Source: Stichopus chloronotus (Eukaryota > Echinodermata > Holothuroidea > Aspidochirotida > Stichopodidae). Taken from it: 64,000 nt of DNA. How positions within the stretch are numbered: the stretch's first letter is position 1; each line of letters starts with the position of its first letter. Location: contig CM037843.1 of assembly GCA_021234535.1 (NCBI GenBank), positions 1,318,021 through 1,382,020 of the forward strand, read 5' to 3'. Under the pieces are notes generated by a model. That model ran no database searches. It was given only the letters and a program-made list of their open reading frames with translations, and was not told the DNA's origin. Below, piece by piece: positions 12,120 to 22,193 of this stretch. The position numbers and the translations under genes are program-made.

Positions 12120-14640
12120 TGACATTTCTCTTTCACATGGATTGATGTACAATTAGTGGTAGTTTTATTGTTCGTTTTGTTTGTGTTTTAATATATGAAT
12201 AGCAAAATTTGTCAAGTTTTTATATTCAGCTACTATTTTCATATCTATCATCTTCCAATTTGTTATCCTAATGTCTAACCATCAAGGTCGATATGATACT
12301 CGTTATGTTATGTTGTTGCGTAGAATTAATAATTTTAGAATACAGCAGTCCATTAGAAGACACCGTAGGGAATACGCTCCGTGCGGCCTCTGTCAAATAG
12401 CCACATACAGACCAGAACATCCATATACTGGACCTAATGTTACAACTCTTAACTGACCTTGCACAGAGGGTCCTACCGTGAAAATATGCTGGAAAAATTT
12501 TCATAAATTTCTCTTTCATATGGATTGATGTGCAATCAATATTAGTCTTATTCTTCGTTTTGTTTGTCTTTTAATGTAGGAACAGCAAAATTTTGTCCAA
12601 GTAAGTCGATATTGTAAGTGACAAAAATACAAATTTTGAGCCAAAAAAGTCCCGGAGTCACTACGGATACCTTAGCTGTCCATTAAGCAAACAGTTGGCA
12701 TGTTACACGTATTTCTTTATAACCAGTAAAGACTTTCTGACAACGACTTATACGTAATGATATTTCATGTTTTGATTTTTCATTAAGGAGACGCAAAAAA
12801 GACATGACGTCAGTCTGGCTCAATTTTAAGCTATCAGAGGATAGCCTATAGTGAAAGGGATTTCTTAAACTTTCGATGAAGGGTTATTCAAATATGTTTA
12901 TGTACTTTAACTAATGTTTTTCTTACAAACTTAGTCACTGTCAATTTCAATGTTTCTAAAAGTTGGATCATGCAGTTAGAAAATATCAAAGATTGTAGAG
13001 GCATATCAGAAAAAGAGTTCTGAAAAGTATGTTAAACTGAAACATAACTCAGTGACTTCATTTTATTGTTTGTTACTGTCAACGTAAGTCAACTTTGTCG
13101 AGTAACAATACTTAGGAAACAGAAAATAAAACAGCATTTGGGTAAAAGTTGTTGAAACTCAAGTGTGAAAAGGAGGAGGAGGGGTCGCTATAGAATGATA
13201 ATGGAAACCTAACATTTTCCAGTCACTTACGAATGGTCAGAAGAATGTCTCTGATGTCATCAAAGTCATTAAATTTGGCAATTTTCCTAAATTACCTTGG
13301 ATGTGCTTTCAGAAATAAAAATTGATTTGATATTCTTAACTCTTCGTTTAAAAATAACGCCGTAACATTTTGGTGATAATGACGACATGGCACAAAACCA
13401 AGATAAATCATATACATGAATAATAACATTTAGTAGCATAAAGCCGTGAGTAAATCGAGAGAGAATAAATAATTGTAAAAAAAAAGTGGTGGTCTATTCG
13501 AAGACACCGTAGAAAATAGCTTGGTGTACAGTTCTTCAAAATGGCCTTTGCAGACCTCAATTAGCCGTAAATTGGACCTAATGTTACAAGTTTTAATTGA
13601 CCTTGAACAGAGAGCCCTACCGTTGAAATGTGCCAGAAAATCAATCCTGAAATTTTTCATTCATATTGATTAACATACAATCAATACTTACTTCTATTTT
13701 TTCGTTATGATATCCTTTTAAAAAATGTACTGCAAAATTTCTTCTCAATGTTTCGAAATTGTAGGTAGCGAAAGCACAAATTTCGTGCAATAACTGTTCT
13801 CTATGGATACCTGTAGGTCTCCTTAAAGAAGTCACTTGATATGACCTCACAAGTCAAAATCCAGTAATACTTTCTAACAATGACTGTATATGTACAACTC
13901 CGAATCAGGTTTTGATTTTTTAATACAATAATGTCATCAATTTGGTTCAGTTTTATAATGTCAGAGTATTTTCTTGAACTTAATCCAAGAAGTAAGTGTG
14001 TTGTTCAATTAGATCACAGGCTGCTGAAAATACTGCAACACAGATCTGTACACAGCCTTCATTCTAGAGATAAGGTGTCTCAACCGATTCGGTAGTTAAA
14101 TGGTTCGTACATTATTAGCAAGTGTTAATGAAAGTATTAAAATTAGTTCTTGTAAATGTCCCCCCCCCCCCCTCCTCCCTCTTGACGCCATGGAAACACT
14201 CAGTCATCGACTTCCCGACATTAGGTAGAGCAGTGAAAGGTCTAGACTATTACATACCAAGATGAACGAGTGAATATGTATTTTCACTGTGTTCTCTAAA
14301 GATTTTAACACAGGAGGCGGAGAGCAAACACAATAGCCCGGAGGGGTTCTAAGGGAGGGGGCTCAATCTCTAGAGGTAAGAGACCTGTCCGTATAATTAC
14401 AAATTCACCTTTTCTTACCACATTCTTCTCCTTTTCTTAAAGAAGTTAAATTTACTGAATATTTTTCTTTATTTACATAGACGTGATGAAATGTTTTTAT
14501 TTTTAAGTTCATTAACAGCAATTGCTTGAGGCTTCAACAATCTCTTCCCCCTCAATACAGGGGCAGGTCTATGTTTGTTTTGTTTTTTGAGAGAGAGAGA
14601 GAGATAGGGGGAGGCTGATTCGTGTTTTACCATCTAAATA
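12120..14640. repeat. Array unit 4 (A4 + B4)
   Basis: Similar to units 1 and 3 over most of its length. TGACGTCA is at 12805-12812 and C13 at 14160-14172; the matching G tract near 14310 is eroded. Similarity to the other units ends near 14640, after a GA-rich stretch (about 14588-14606). Confidence 0.75.
12268..12519 (-). other. Short ORF conserved among A halves (83 codons), coding status unclear
   Basis: A minus-strand frame of 83 codons starts MKEKFMKIF and contains GRTLCARSVKSCNIRSS and PTVSSNG. It is also open in A1 (4720-4971) and A2 (within 7503-7859), but A3 has a TGA in place of the TGG codon after NIRS-. On the + strand of the same DNA a 61-codon frame (MSNHQGRYDTRY...) is open in all four A copies. 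Near-identical copies stay open by descent, so this alone does not show translation. No family was recognised. Confidence 0.2.
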
Positions 14641-17600
14641 GAGCGCCATGGGAGTCCATATGCTATTGAAAGTGTGGGGGGGGGGGGGACCATCTGGAAT
14701 AAAACTTTTTCTCCTACATGTGGTGTAAGCTAGAGGTGGCGGAGAGAAAAAGATATTTGGGTGGGAGAGGGGCTTGAGTGTCAAGCAGGACTATCTCGGT
14801 AGAGTGCCACCATCGGTTGGCGATGAGCATGTGAGAAACATTTTGGCTTTGCAAATTCACCGCATGACGGGAAGCGGTAATTAGTCCCGGGTGTTTTAAG
14901 CTCAAGGCATGTCCCATCCTTCAAATAGGGATGTCACGGCTACAATTTTGCAACAACGAGGAAAATATCAGTGTACAACTAAAATGTAGTACCAGATAGG
15001 TTGAGATAACGTAAGAATCATAATTGAATTATGCATCCGTTTCCATTTGCTTCTGAAGCACTTGGAAAATATTGGGGATAACACCCCCCCCCCCCTCCCT
15101 TGTCCCGATCTGCCACCACTGGTGCATGCAGACTTTGAACAAACTATTGCACGGGGGTACCGAACTCATGATTTAAGCGTGGTATGCTTCCATTTTATGA
15201 ACTCCAACAAAGCGGAACGCCACCAACAATTGGCGTGTAGCGTACCGAGAAAATATTTGATAAAAGTTTACCTCTCAGATTGCAGGAAATAGCACTTCAC
15301 AGTCTCTATCGCCTTGTTAATTTTACACACATTTTCTTCATTCTTTTAAGACTAAAGTTATAAAATTTACACTTCCACTAAGAATATTATATTCCTATTT
15401 TTTTTTATTTCACGATACAAGAAGTGAAGGACAAATGTGTTACTGTCCTCTAGACCTCTACTTTCAAAAAGTGGATTACACCCCCTTTTGAGCAAATCGA
15501 CGCACATGGTTGGCTATAGTGTACCAAGAAGTTTGTTGAAAAAAAAAACCTCCATTTCCCTCTACAGGAACTGGTTTTATTTTTTTTTTATGTCTTTCGT
15601 TTTGCTTGGTGAAAGTGTCATTTTTAGACCTTTTCTGAGGAGACTTAATTTCGGAATGACGATGTGATAAAACGGTGCACAATTTTGAAGATGTTGGTGG
15701 GCGATTTTCACTCAACCGAACATTTAATCAGAAATCTAAGATGTTTCACTTTTTGTTTGGATGCCTTATTTTTCTCTGGTATTTCGAGATAATTACTTCA
15801 GGATGCCTGCAATTATTTTTAGCTTTTTCAAATTTTAGAATTTTAGTTATTTTATATTTAAATATGTATTATAGTTTGAAATTAAATTTGAGTTATCTGA
15901 AATTAATTAGCGACCTAAAATTCCTGATGAAAAGCAAAACGGCTTTCCATACAGCCGGACTTAAACTTTAGCATAACAAATAAGTAAACTATTCATTTGT
16001 ATTATTACATATTACTTTAATGTTACTACAAATTAATAATTTGTTATAATGAATGAATTTGATGAGGCAACTAATTAATAATTTTAATAACGACTTATTG
16101 ATTTTTCAATTGCTTGGCGATAAGTAGGCTTTCATACAATTCCCAACTCCAATTTCTCAAAGCTCTGTTTCCGTCCGATGTTCCAACCCTAGTGGTCTCA
16201 GTTCTCACTCAGTAATATCAAGACTTCCCCCGCCCTCTTTCTTCTCCAGGCCTTAGGTTAGTACTGTTAAAATTGGAAAGGTGACCAACTGTGAATGCGG
16301 TGATTGGATCACTCTGTTGTGATACCTCTGCCAGCTGTATGATTGGATTCCGTAAATTTGTTGATTGTATTTTGAAGGTACTGCAAGTGTTACATTGTTT
16401 TTGAACTTGAGATTTTCCATACCTTCAATCTATTTCTATGCCTTAAACAGTACTCCATCATCCGTGTTCTCACGTTATATGTAGGCTACACCGTACCGAG
16501 AGATGCGATTCCACAATCCTGACTTGGTATTACTCCACATTAATAGTAGGTCTAAGTCTAACACTAAGTTTACTTATAGTTAGGCTACCGTGTTATTCTA
16601 TGATTACACAATCGACAAGCAGAATTCACTGAACTCATGTTTTTTTTTTTTTCAAGTATCGATTTGTTTTTCCCCATCAAGATTCAAAGAGGAAAGAAGG
16701 ATTCGAATAATGATAACTATGCAATAGTACTAGCACTACTAGGCAAGCCTAATTAGTACTTAGTAGTAGTACTACTAGCCTAGCCTACTAACGTTAGTGT
16801 ACAATCTCAATCTTTTGGAATTTACTGAAATGAAATGTGTCTAACCTACGTCTACCGTCATTTTCTTTAATATTCATGTAACATGGCATCAAACTAACGC
16901 AAGTTTGTGAGTTTAGCTGGTCAGAATTACTAGTTACACCCAATTTAGACTTAGTTAAGAGTACATGTATCCCAATATTTTCTTATTTTGGTGTTAAGAT
17001 ATAGGCCTTGGATTTCTCTCAGAAAGGTTAGAGTTAGCATAAATCATGCTACTGTAGGGTTCTTGACTAAATTTAGAACACAAGTTATTCCTTTCCCGAA
17101 TGGGATAATGTCATACTCATACTACTTATAAATGTAACTGCTCTCCTGTGTTGCTCTGTCCATATGAGAAATAAATGTGAATTTAGTAGGCCCAGGTAGC
17201 TATTCCTAAAAAAAAAGAATCTGAATTCATAAATACACCACAATCCATCATCCACATGAAATGCTCTTGTCCACCACGGGCATTCAATACAGCAGTCGGG
17301 ATCAGCCCCACCAATAAAAATTAGGTTGTTCCTTGAAAAGTAGGTCTTGGATCGAAATTGGTAGTTGGACATTTGTGGTTTTCAGTACCATTTTTAACTC
17401 TCACAGTCAGATAATACGGACAATATGCCGGGGGGGGGGGAGCAGAGATTGGCTAGAATACCCCAACTTGGGACCCAACTGGACCTTCAGAGGCACATTC
17501 ACAGTCCCATGGATCAGTCTTTGTGGATAGACAAATTGTCTGAGATTTTGTTGCTTTAAAGATGGCCTAGATAGTTTCAGTCATTGTCAACAGATCATGG

Positions 17601-18780
17601 TCACTCTTCATTGCAACTGCGCCTGAGCCCTCCAAGATCAGGCCCGTCAACTCTCCTCGTTTCGCCCACAGGCGCCCCCAACGTAGTACTACTGTACTAG
17701 TCAATGCTATGACCTATTACATTTCTTATATATAGGGCATAGCCTAGGCTAGTAGTATACTACTGTACGTGTGGGTCACGTGTGGTTTTTCTGGGGGACT
17801 CCCGGTTTCTCTCCAGGTCTCCCGCCCTTCCGGTTTCATATTCTAATCTCTCAGTTCTTTAAGTCCATTTGCAATATTTCTGAAAATAGCCAACACAGCA
17901 CAAAGTTTACTTTAGTCATTGATCATAAAATAAATATAGACTATAGTGCATTGAAATCAGATTGTTGTTTACAAAATTTTCAACTGTCATACGGTAGATT
18001 AGCCAGATTGGAAGTTTGCTCTGGCGGTGGATTTATCCCCTGCAACTTGTGCTGTGCATGTCATGGTGTATGTGATGATTCTCTCTGTGGCAGTTTTCTG
18101 TTGAAATAACCTTGTATTTTTTTTTTTTTTTCCCCATTTTTTTGGCTTTGAAAAATGTTTATCTCACTCTTTCCCATGAGGCAGTTTGACTGGTCTGGTA
18201 CAGGTGAATGTTGTTGGTTAAAGGTCATCTGCAGGTAAGCATTGATGTCCTTTAACCCTAGCAACATTCCTAATTCAAGTTAATACAGAGAGGCATGAAA
18301 TACATCTATACCCTACTTATGAATATTATCTATGGGATGTCAACATAAGAAAATTAAATGTTAACATTTTTTTTTCTCCCTTCTGGGGCACATCCTAACA
18401 AGAATTTATCATTGGTAGATCATTTTTTACCTCAAATCTGTTAATGTATCAGATCATTCACTGAATCTATATGGCAAATGATACTATTAGTCTACTATCA
18501 CATACAGTCCCTCAAAGAAAAATGAACAGAGGGAAATACAGACTCCAGTTGCGATATACCAGTTATCCATGTTGTGAGTACATGAGACCTGAGTTGTTCA
18601 TAATTTGTAAATTGTCCTGCCTGCCTGCCTTCCAGAAAAGTAAATTTACTGTAGAGCAACAATTTTAAGCGTCAAGGCATTCTCGGAGAATATTCGTCAC
18701 ATTTGCTCACAGAAATAACAATTTACAAGATTTAATTTTCTAGAAAGTTGTGTTGATCACTGTGGTTGATTCTCATTCCT
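14641..18780. other. Intergenic region upstream of the zinc-finger gene
   Basis: No protein recognised. It contains homopolymer tracts (G about 14677-14689, C about 15084-15095, G 17431-17440), a low-complexity AGTAGTACTACT-type patch at 16720-16795 and a TATATATA at 17727-17734 next to a somewhat GC-richer patch (17620-17840). Upstream exons or the promoter of the zinc-finger gene may lie here, but none could be fixed. Confidence 0.4.
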
Positions 18781-20007
18781 ATGCAGATGGAAGAAAACCC
18801 ATTGAAGACATGCTGTGCAGAAGGTGGAAAATCCTTGATTGAAGACCTGCCTGTCAGGGTACAATGTGAAGAAGGTGGAAAACCTGTGATTGAAGACCCA
18901 CCTGCTAGGGCAGAAAGTGAAGAAGTTGGAGAACATGTGATTGAAGACCGACCTGTTAGGGTACAATGTGAAGAAGGTAGAGAACCCATGATAGAAGACC
19001 CACCTGTTAGGGTACAATGTGAAGAAAGTAGAGAACCCATAATTGAAGACCCACCTGTTAGGGTACAAAGTGAAGAAGGTGGAGAACCCATAATTGAAGA
19101 CCCACCTGTTAGGGTACAAAGTGAAAAGCTTGAGGAACAGAAAACAAACCAAGGGGAAATGTTCAAGTGCATATTCTGTACCAAATCATTTCCAACTAGA
19201 TACCAGTGTGGGGTACATATGGTTAAATTACATGCTTCCGAAAAACCCTACAAATGCAGGTTTTGTTTCCTGACATTTTTGCGTCTTGGAAACTGTCGCA
19301 ATCATGAGAAGATCCATTCGTCGGAGGCATCCACCAAATGTCATTTTTGTGGAAAAGGATTTTTAGACCAAGGGTTATGCAAGGAACATGAAGCAACACA
19401 TTCTCGAGACAAACCATATCAGTGTCATTATTGTACCAAAACATTTGAGAATTTCAGCAAACGAAAGGTTCACGAACGAACCCACACAGGAGATAAGCCC
19501 TACCTGTGTAATGTTTGCAACAAGGGATTTGGAACATCTTCCCAACGTACAATCCACATGAGGTACCACAATGGTGATAAACCATATCAATGTAACTTCT
19601 GTGAGAAGGCCTTTGAATCGAAAACCACTCGGATGAGACATGAAAGAACACACACTGGAGAAAAGCCCTATCAGTGCATTCATTGTGGGAAAACATTCAC
19701 AACCAGCAATCAGTGCAAAATTCATGAACGTATACATACAGGAGAAAAGCCATACAAGTGTTCTTTGTGTGAAAAACAATTTGTCACAAGTGACCAGCGA
19801 AAGTTGCATATTAAATCTCACACAGGAGAGAAGCAGTTTGAATGTAAAGTATGCAACAAGGGGTTTAAGAGAAACGCTGACCTTATCATTCATGAAAGAA
19901 TCCATTCTGGTGAGAGACCGTTTCCCTGTCGCTTTTGTGGGAAGCGTTTCATAACAAGCACAAAGCGACGACTTCACGAGCAGCTTCATTCTGAAGGAAG
20001 GGTTTAA
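18781..20007 (+). CDS. C2H2 zinc-finger protein with ten fingers and an acidic repeat N-terminus
   Basis: A likely nuclear DNA-binding protein of the C2H2 class; target unknown. The open frame gives about 406-408 residues. Numbering from the ATG at 18787, residues 10-111 are six copies of an acidic 17-residue repeat with core EEGGEPIIEDPPVRVQ, followed by a short linker. Ten C2H2 fingers then run from residue 128 to the end, several joined by the classical linker TGEKPY or variants (TGDKPY, NGDKPY, SGERPF). Finger 1 is slightly unusual, with H-x4-H spacing. The stop follows the last finger directly. Start: ATG at 18781 or 18787. The sequence before 18787 (pyrimidine-rich, ending ATGCAG) is also a good splice acceptor, so this may be the last exon of a longer gene whose upstream exons I could not identify. 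No KRAB, SCAN, BTB or ZAD domain is visible in this frame. Confidence 0.85.
   Translation: MQMEENPLKTCCAEGGKSLIEDLPVRVQCEEGGKPVIEDPPARAESEEVGEHVIEDRPVRVQCEEGREPMIEDPPVRVQCEESREPIIEDPPVRVQSEEGGEPIIEDPPVRVQSEKLEEQKTNQGEMFKCIFCTKSFPTRYQCGVHMVKLHASEKPYKCRFCFLTFLRLGNCRNHEKIHSSEASTKCHFCGKGFLDQGLCKEHEATHSRDKPYQCHYCTKTFENFSKRKVHERTHTGDKPYLCNVCNKGFGTSSQRTIHMRYHNGDKPYQCNFCEKAFESKTTRMRHERTHTGEKPYQCIHCGKTFTTSNQCKIHERIHTGEKPYKCSLCEKQFVTSDQRKLHIKSHTGEKQFECKVCNKGFKRNADLIIHERIHSGERPFPCRFCGKRFITSTKRRLHEQLHSEGRV
18814..19119 (+). repeat. Coding 51-bp minisatellite, six copies
   Basis: Six in-frame 51-bp units (18814, 18865, 18916, 18967, 19018, 19069) encode the acidic 17-residue repeat of the zinc-finger protein. 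A degenerate seventh unit starts at 19120. Units 4-6 are the most alike, consistent with recent slippage or unequal exchange. Confidence 0.9.
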
Positions 20008-20544
20008 AGATGGATCTCATCTGGTAATCATGGTTTAAAGCCTGACGTGCACACTTGTTGTGAAGGTAACAGGATATGATCACATTTTGAATGTGAAGGG
20101 CTAATGTGGTACTGAAACTAGTGCTAGGCAATCACCCAAACAGTTTGCATCTCACTTGATCATTGAAGAACAATGCTTTCACAGTCCTTACAACGTATAT
20201 AGTTACCAAGTCAGTAGTAACAAGTGAACAAGAGCATTCCCTGGACGCTGACAATTTACAATATGTATATAACATCATGTATTCCTATTTTAAAATGATC
20301 TTTTGCAAGCTCTTAACCATGTATTACCATTACCAGGTGTTACAGAATTTCTTTTTTATTTCAAGTCAGGACAGAAAATTCAAGGTCTATGTAATGAACA
20401 TTGACACATTCAGTGAGCTGTGCATTTACATTTAGACAATCATGTTTTTAGCTGAATTACAGCTTTAGTTTGAGTCCTAAGTGAAAGGTGAGGATGTATG
20501 CAAACTCATTGTTATCTCATTGCCCTATTAGTATATACCTGTGC

Positions 20545-20596
20545 TTCATGTAAGCCAACCTCAAACTCAAGTGAGTTTGAGGTTGGCTTACATGAA
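20545..20596. repeat. Perfect 25-bp inverted repeat with a 2-base spacer
   Basis: TTCATGTAAGCCAACCTCAA and the next five bases (20545-20569) are exactly the reverse complement of 20572-20596, with only AG between. The self-complementary 8-mer GTATATAC flanks the structure on both sides (20531-20538 and 20597-20604). It would form a long hairpin in RNA or a cruciform in DNA. Confidence 0.9.
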
Positions 20597-21516
20597 GTAT
20601 ATACCGCCCTGGTAGTCACTAAGCTACAAGTTTGCTCAAAAACTTTATATTGTGCCTTGATTTGGACTTGTATACACACACAATGAATACATAAACATTA
20701 GATAAACCTTATACTCACTGCATTAATTGCTACAAGCCTGTTTTGAGATGTGTTCATGGGGTAAGTGCTTCCAAAGTTTTAGGGTAATTGCTCACATATT
20801 TCTCATGATATGCTTGAAATCCAAGTTTCTGAGCAAAATTGGCTGATTTTAGAGAAAACAGCCGGTTTGAATTTCCAACATCATTATAACCATTTGGACA
20901 ATTAACTTGGAAACTTGGTCAAGACTTACTTGAGAACATGCTTCAGCTATATCACTGTGATGGTAAATTAAATTTAAATGCCTGTTAGATGACTATTTCC
21001 AGGATTCTGTCTGTATATTTGCAGCATCCCAAGTATTCTGTGTCTTCTGAATTTTTACCATTTGAAGCCGTTACATGCAGGCATCAGATCTGGCAGGCGT
21101 GCTACATTAGATATCAGCATTGGAGGGGCATCTTCCCATGGCAGCCCTGTGAAGTGCCAACTTTGCTCCAGTTCATGGGCATGAGATCCAACTCCAAAAG
21201 TGAGGGGGGCAAGACATTTCACAATTTACTTATCACCTTCTAGGGGGAGGGGTCTAAGAGGAGGAGTGGACCCCCTTAAAAAAAATGAAATTGAAAGGTG
21301 TCTATATGGCAAATGTGCAGTATTTGGTCAAAATTTTACCATTAAAATGTAGTGTCAATTTCGCAGTCTTTGAAGTAAATTGTGTACACCTTGTATGTGA
21401 AAAGTTGGAACCCTCTCGTGATGTCCAACCCAAAGTCAGGGATTGTACTGGCTGATCGTCAGGAGATATTCAGAGTTTATTAACTTTTTCTTTATTCTCT
21501 TCTGTCAGTCAGTACA

Positions 21517-21522
21517 AATAAA
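21517..21522 (+). terminator. Candidate polyadenylation signal AATAAA
   Basis: First clear AATAAA noticed on the + strand after the zinc-finger stop codon, about 1.5 kb downstream. It could serve that gene; unproven. Confidence 0.25.
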
Positions 21523-22155
21523 GAAAGACATTAAAATAGAAAGGGCAAGCTCTGTTTCTCTGAAAGATCTTGCAATGCTACAGGATACGTAAATTCATGG
21601 GTAGCAATGTCATTTTGATTGGTCAGCGTCATCGTGGCCCTTGTGATCTTCTACCCCGAGTTCAGCCACAAGGCTGGCACTTGTGAATCTCTTGTCGAAC
21701 CGTAAATACGTCTCTCTGTGTACAATGTAGGCCTGTGTCACCGTTTATACACTCCCTCCGTTCCTCGTTTTCTCGTCAACATCATGTAACTGTTTCTATT
21801 CGATCTTCTAATCGTCAACTAATCTTCATTAATTTGTGCGTGCCAGCCAAATCACTTATACAAGGAACTCTGATGGATCGTATATTGAAACAGAACCTCT
21901 CTCTGGATTTTTCTGTTCTGATGTCTCCCTCTGTATAATTGGAACCCTCTCTGTAACGTTTACGACCTGTTGCTGGGGGAGTCATGCCACAACTGTAAAA
22001 ACCCCCAAAACCTTTATTTGACGATATGTTCTATCAACACACCAACTCACCTTGCACATCCCATTCAAAGGCTACAGCTTTCACAAGATTTTGCCGCACA
22101 CATACATACAAACACACAAATATGCACGTACATGCACTGAATCACCATCGCAAAG

Positions 22156-22193
22156 ATTCCTTGTCCGCCTTCGGCAAGGAATAAAAAAAAAAA
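22156..22193 (+). mobile_element. Hairpin plus A-tail, likely 3' end of a SINE/LINE-type retroposon
   Basis: ATTCCTTG (22156-22163) pairs with CAAGGAAT (22175-22182) around a GC-rich loop. The hairpin runs straight into an A11 tract (22183-22193). A structured 3' end followed by oligo-A is typical of retroposons. The upstream body, perhaps from about 21580, has no recognised protein and its 5' end was not located. Confidence 0.45.

Larger units (their letters stand above)
4230..14640. repeat. Higher-order tandem array: four A/B dimeric units of 2.5-2.9 kb
   Basis: Four units repeat in the same orientation. Each contains half A (landmarks near 4780, 7560, 9780, 12340) and half B (landmarks near 5940, 8400, 10930, 13490). 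A copies are very similar to each other, and so are B copies, while A and B are only partly alike. They share the blocks GACACCGTAG and TGGACCTAATGTTA, a TGACCTTG-ACAGAG block, and then CTACGGATACC further on. This is the pattern of an old A-B duplication followed by younger duplications of the dimer. Junctions between units (near 7100, 9578, 12120) carry a short piece of A sequence (around TTTCACATGGATTGATGT), as expected from unequal exchange. No known transposon protein or gene family was recognised. Confidence 0.85.
20008..21600. other. Downstream flank or 3' UTR of the zinc-finger gene
   Basis: No coding sequence recognised. It holds a strong hairpin (20545-20596), a G-rich patch near 21205-21265 and a candidate poly(A) signal at 21517. 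How far the zinc-finger transcript reaches is not determined. Confidence 0.4.

Noticed and set aside
14785..14910. tRNA-like phrase CTCGGTAGAGTGCCACC
   Set aside because: The A-box part looks tRNA-like, but there is no convincing B box or cloverleaf downstream, so neither a tRNA gene nor a SINE is supported.
18757..19184. Repetitive minus-strand frames of 131-150 codons
   Set aside because: Antisense reading of the 51-bp coding minisatellite; the repeat periodicity explains their openness.
19375..19989. 204-codon open frame on the minus strand
   Set aside because: It is the shadow of the zinc-finger repeats: periodic coding DNA leaves antisense frames open. The + strand has the clear C2H2 pattern.
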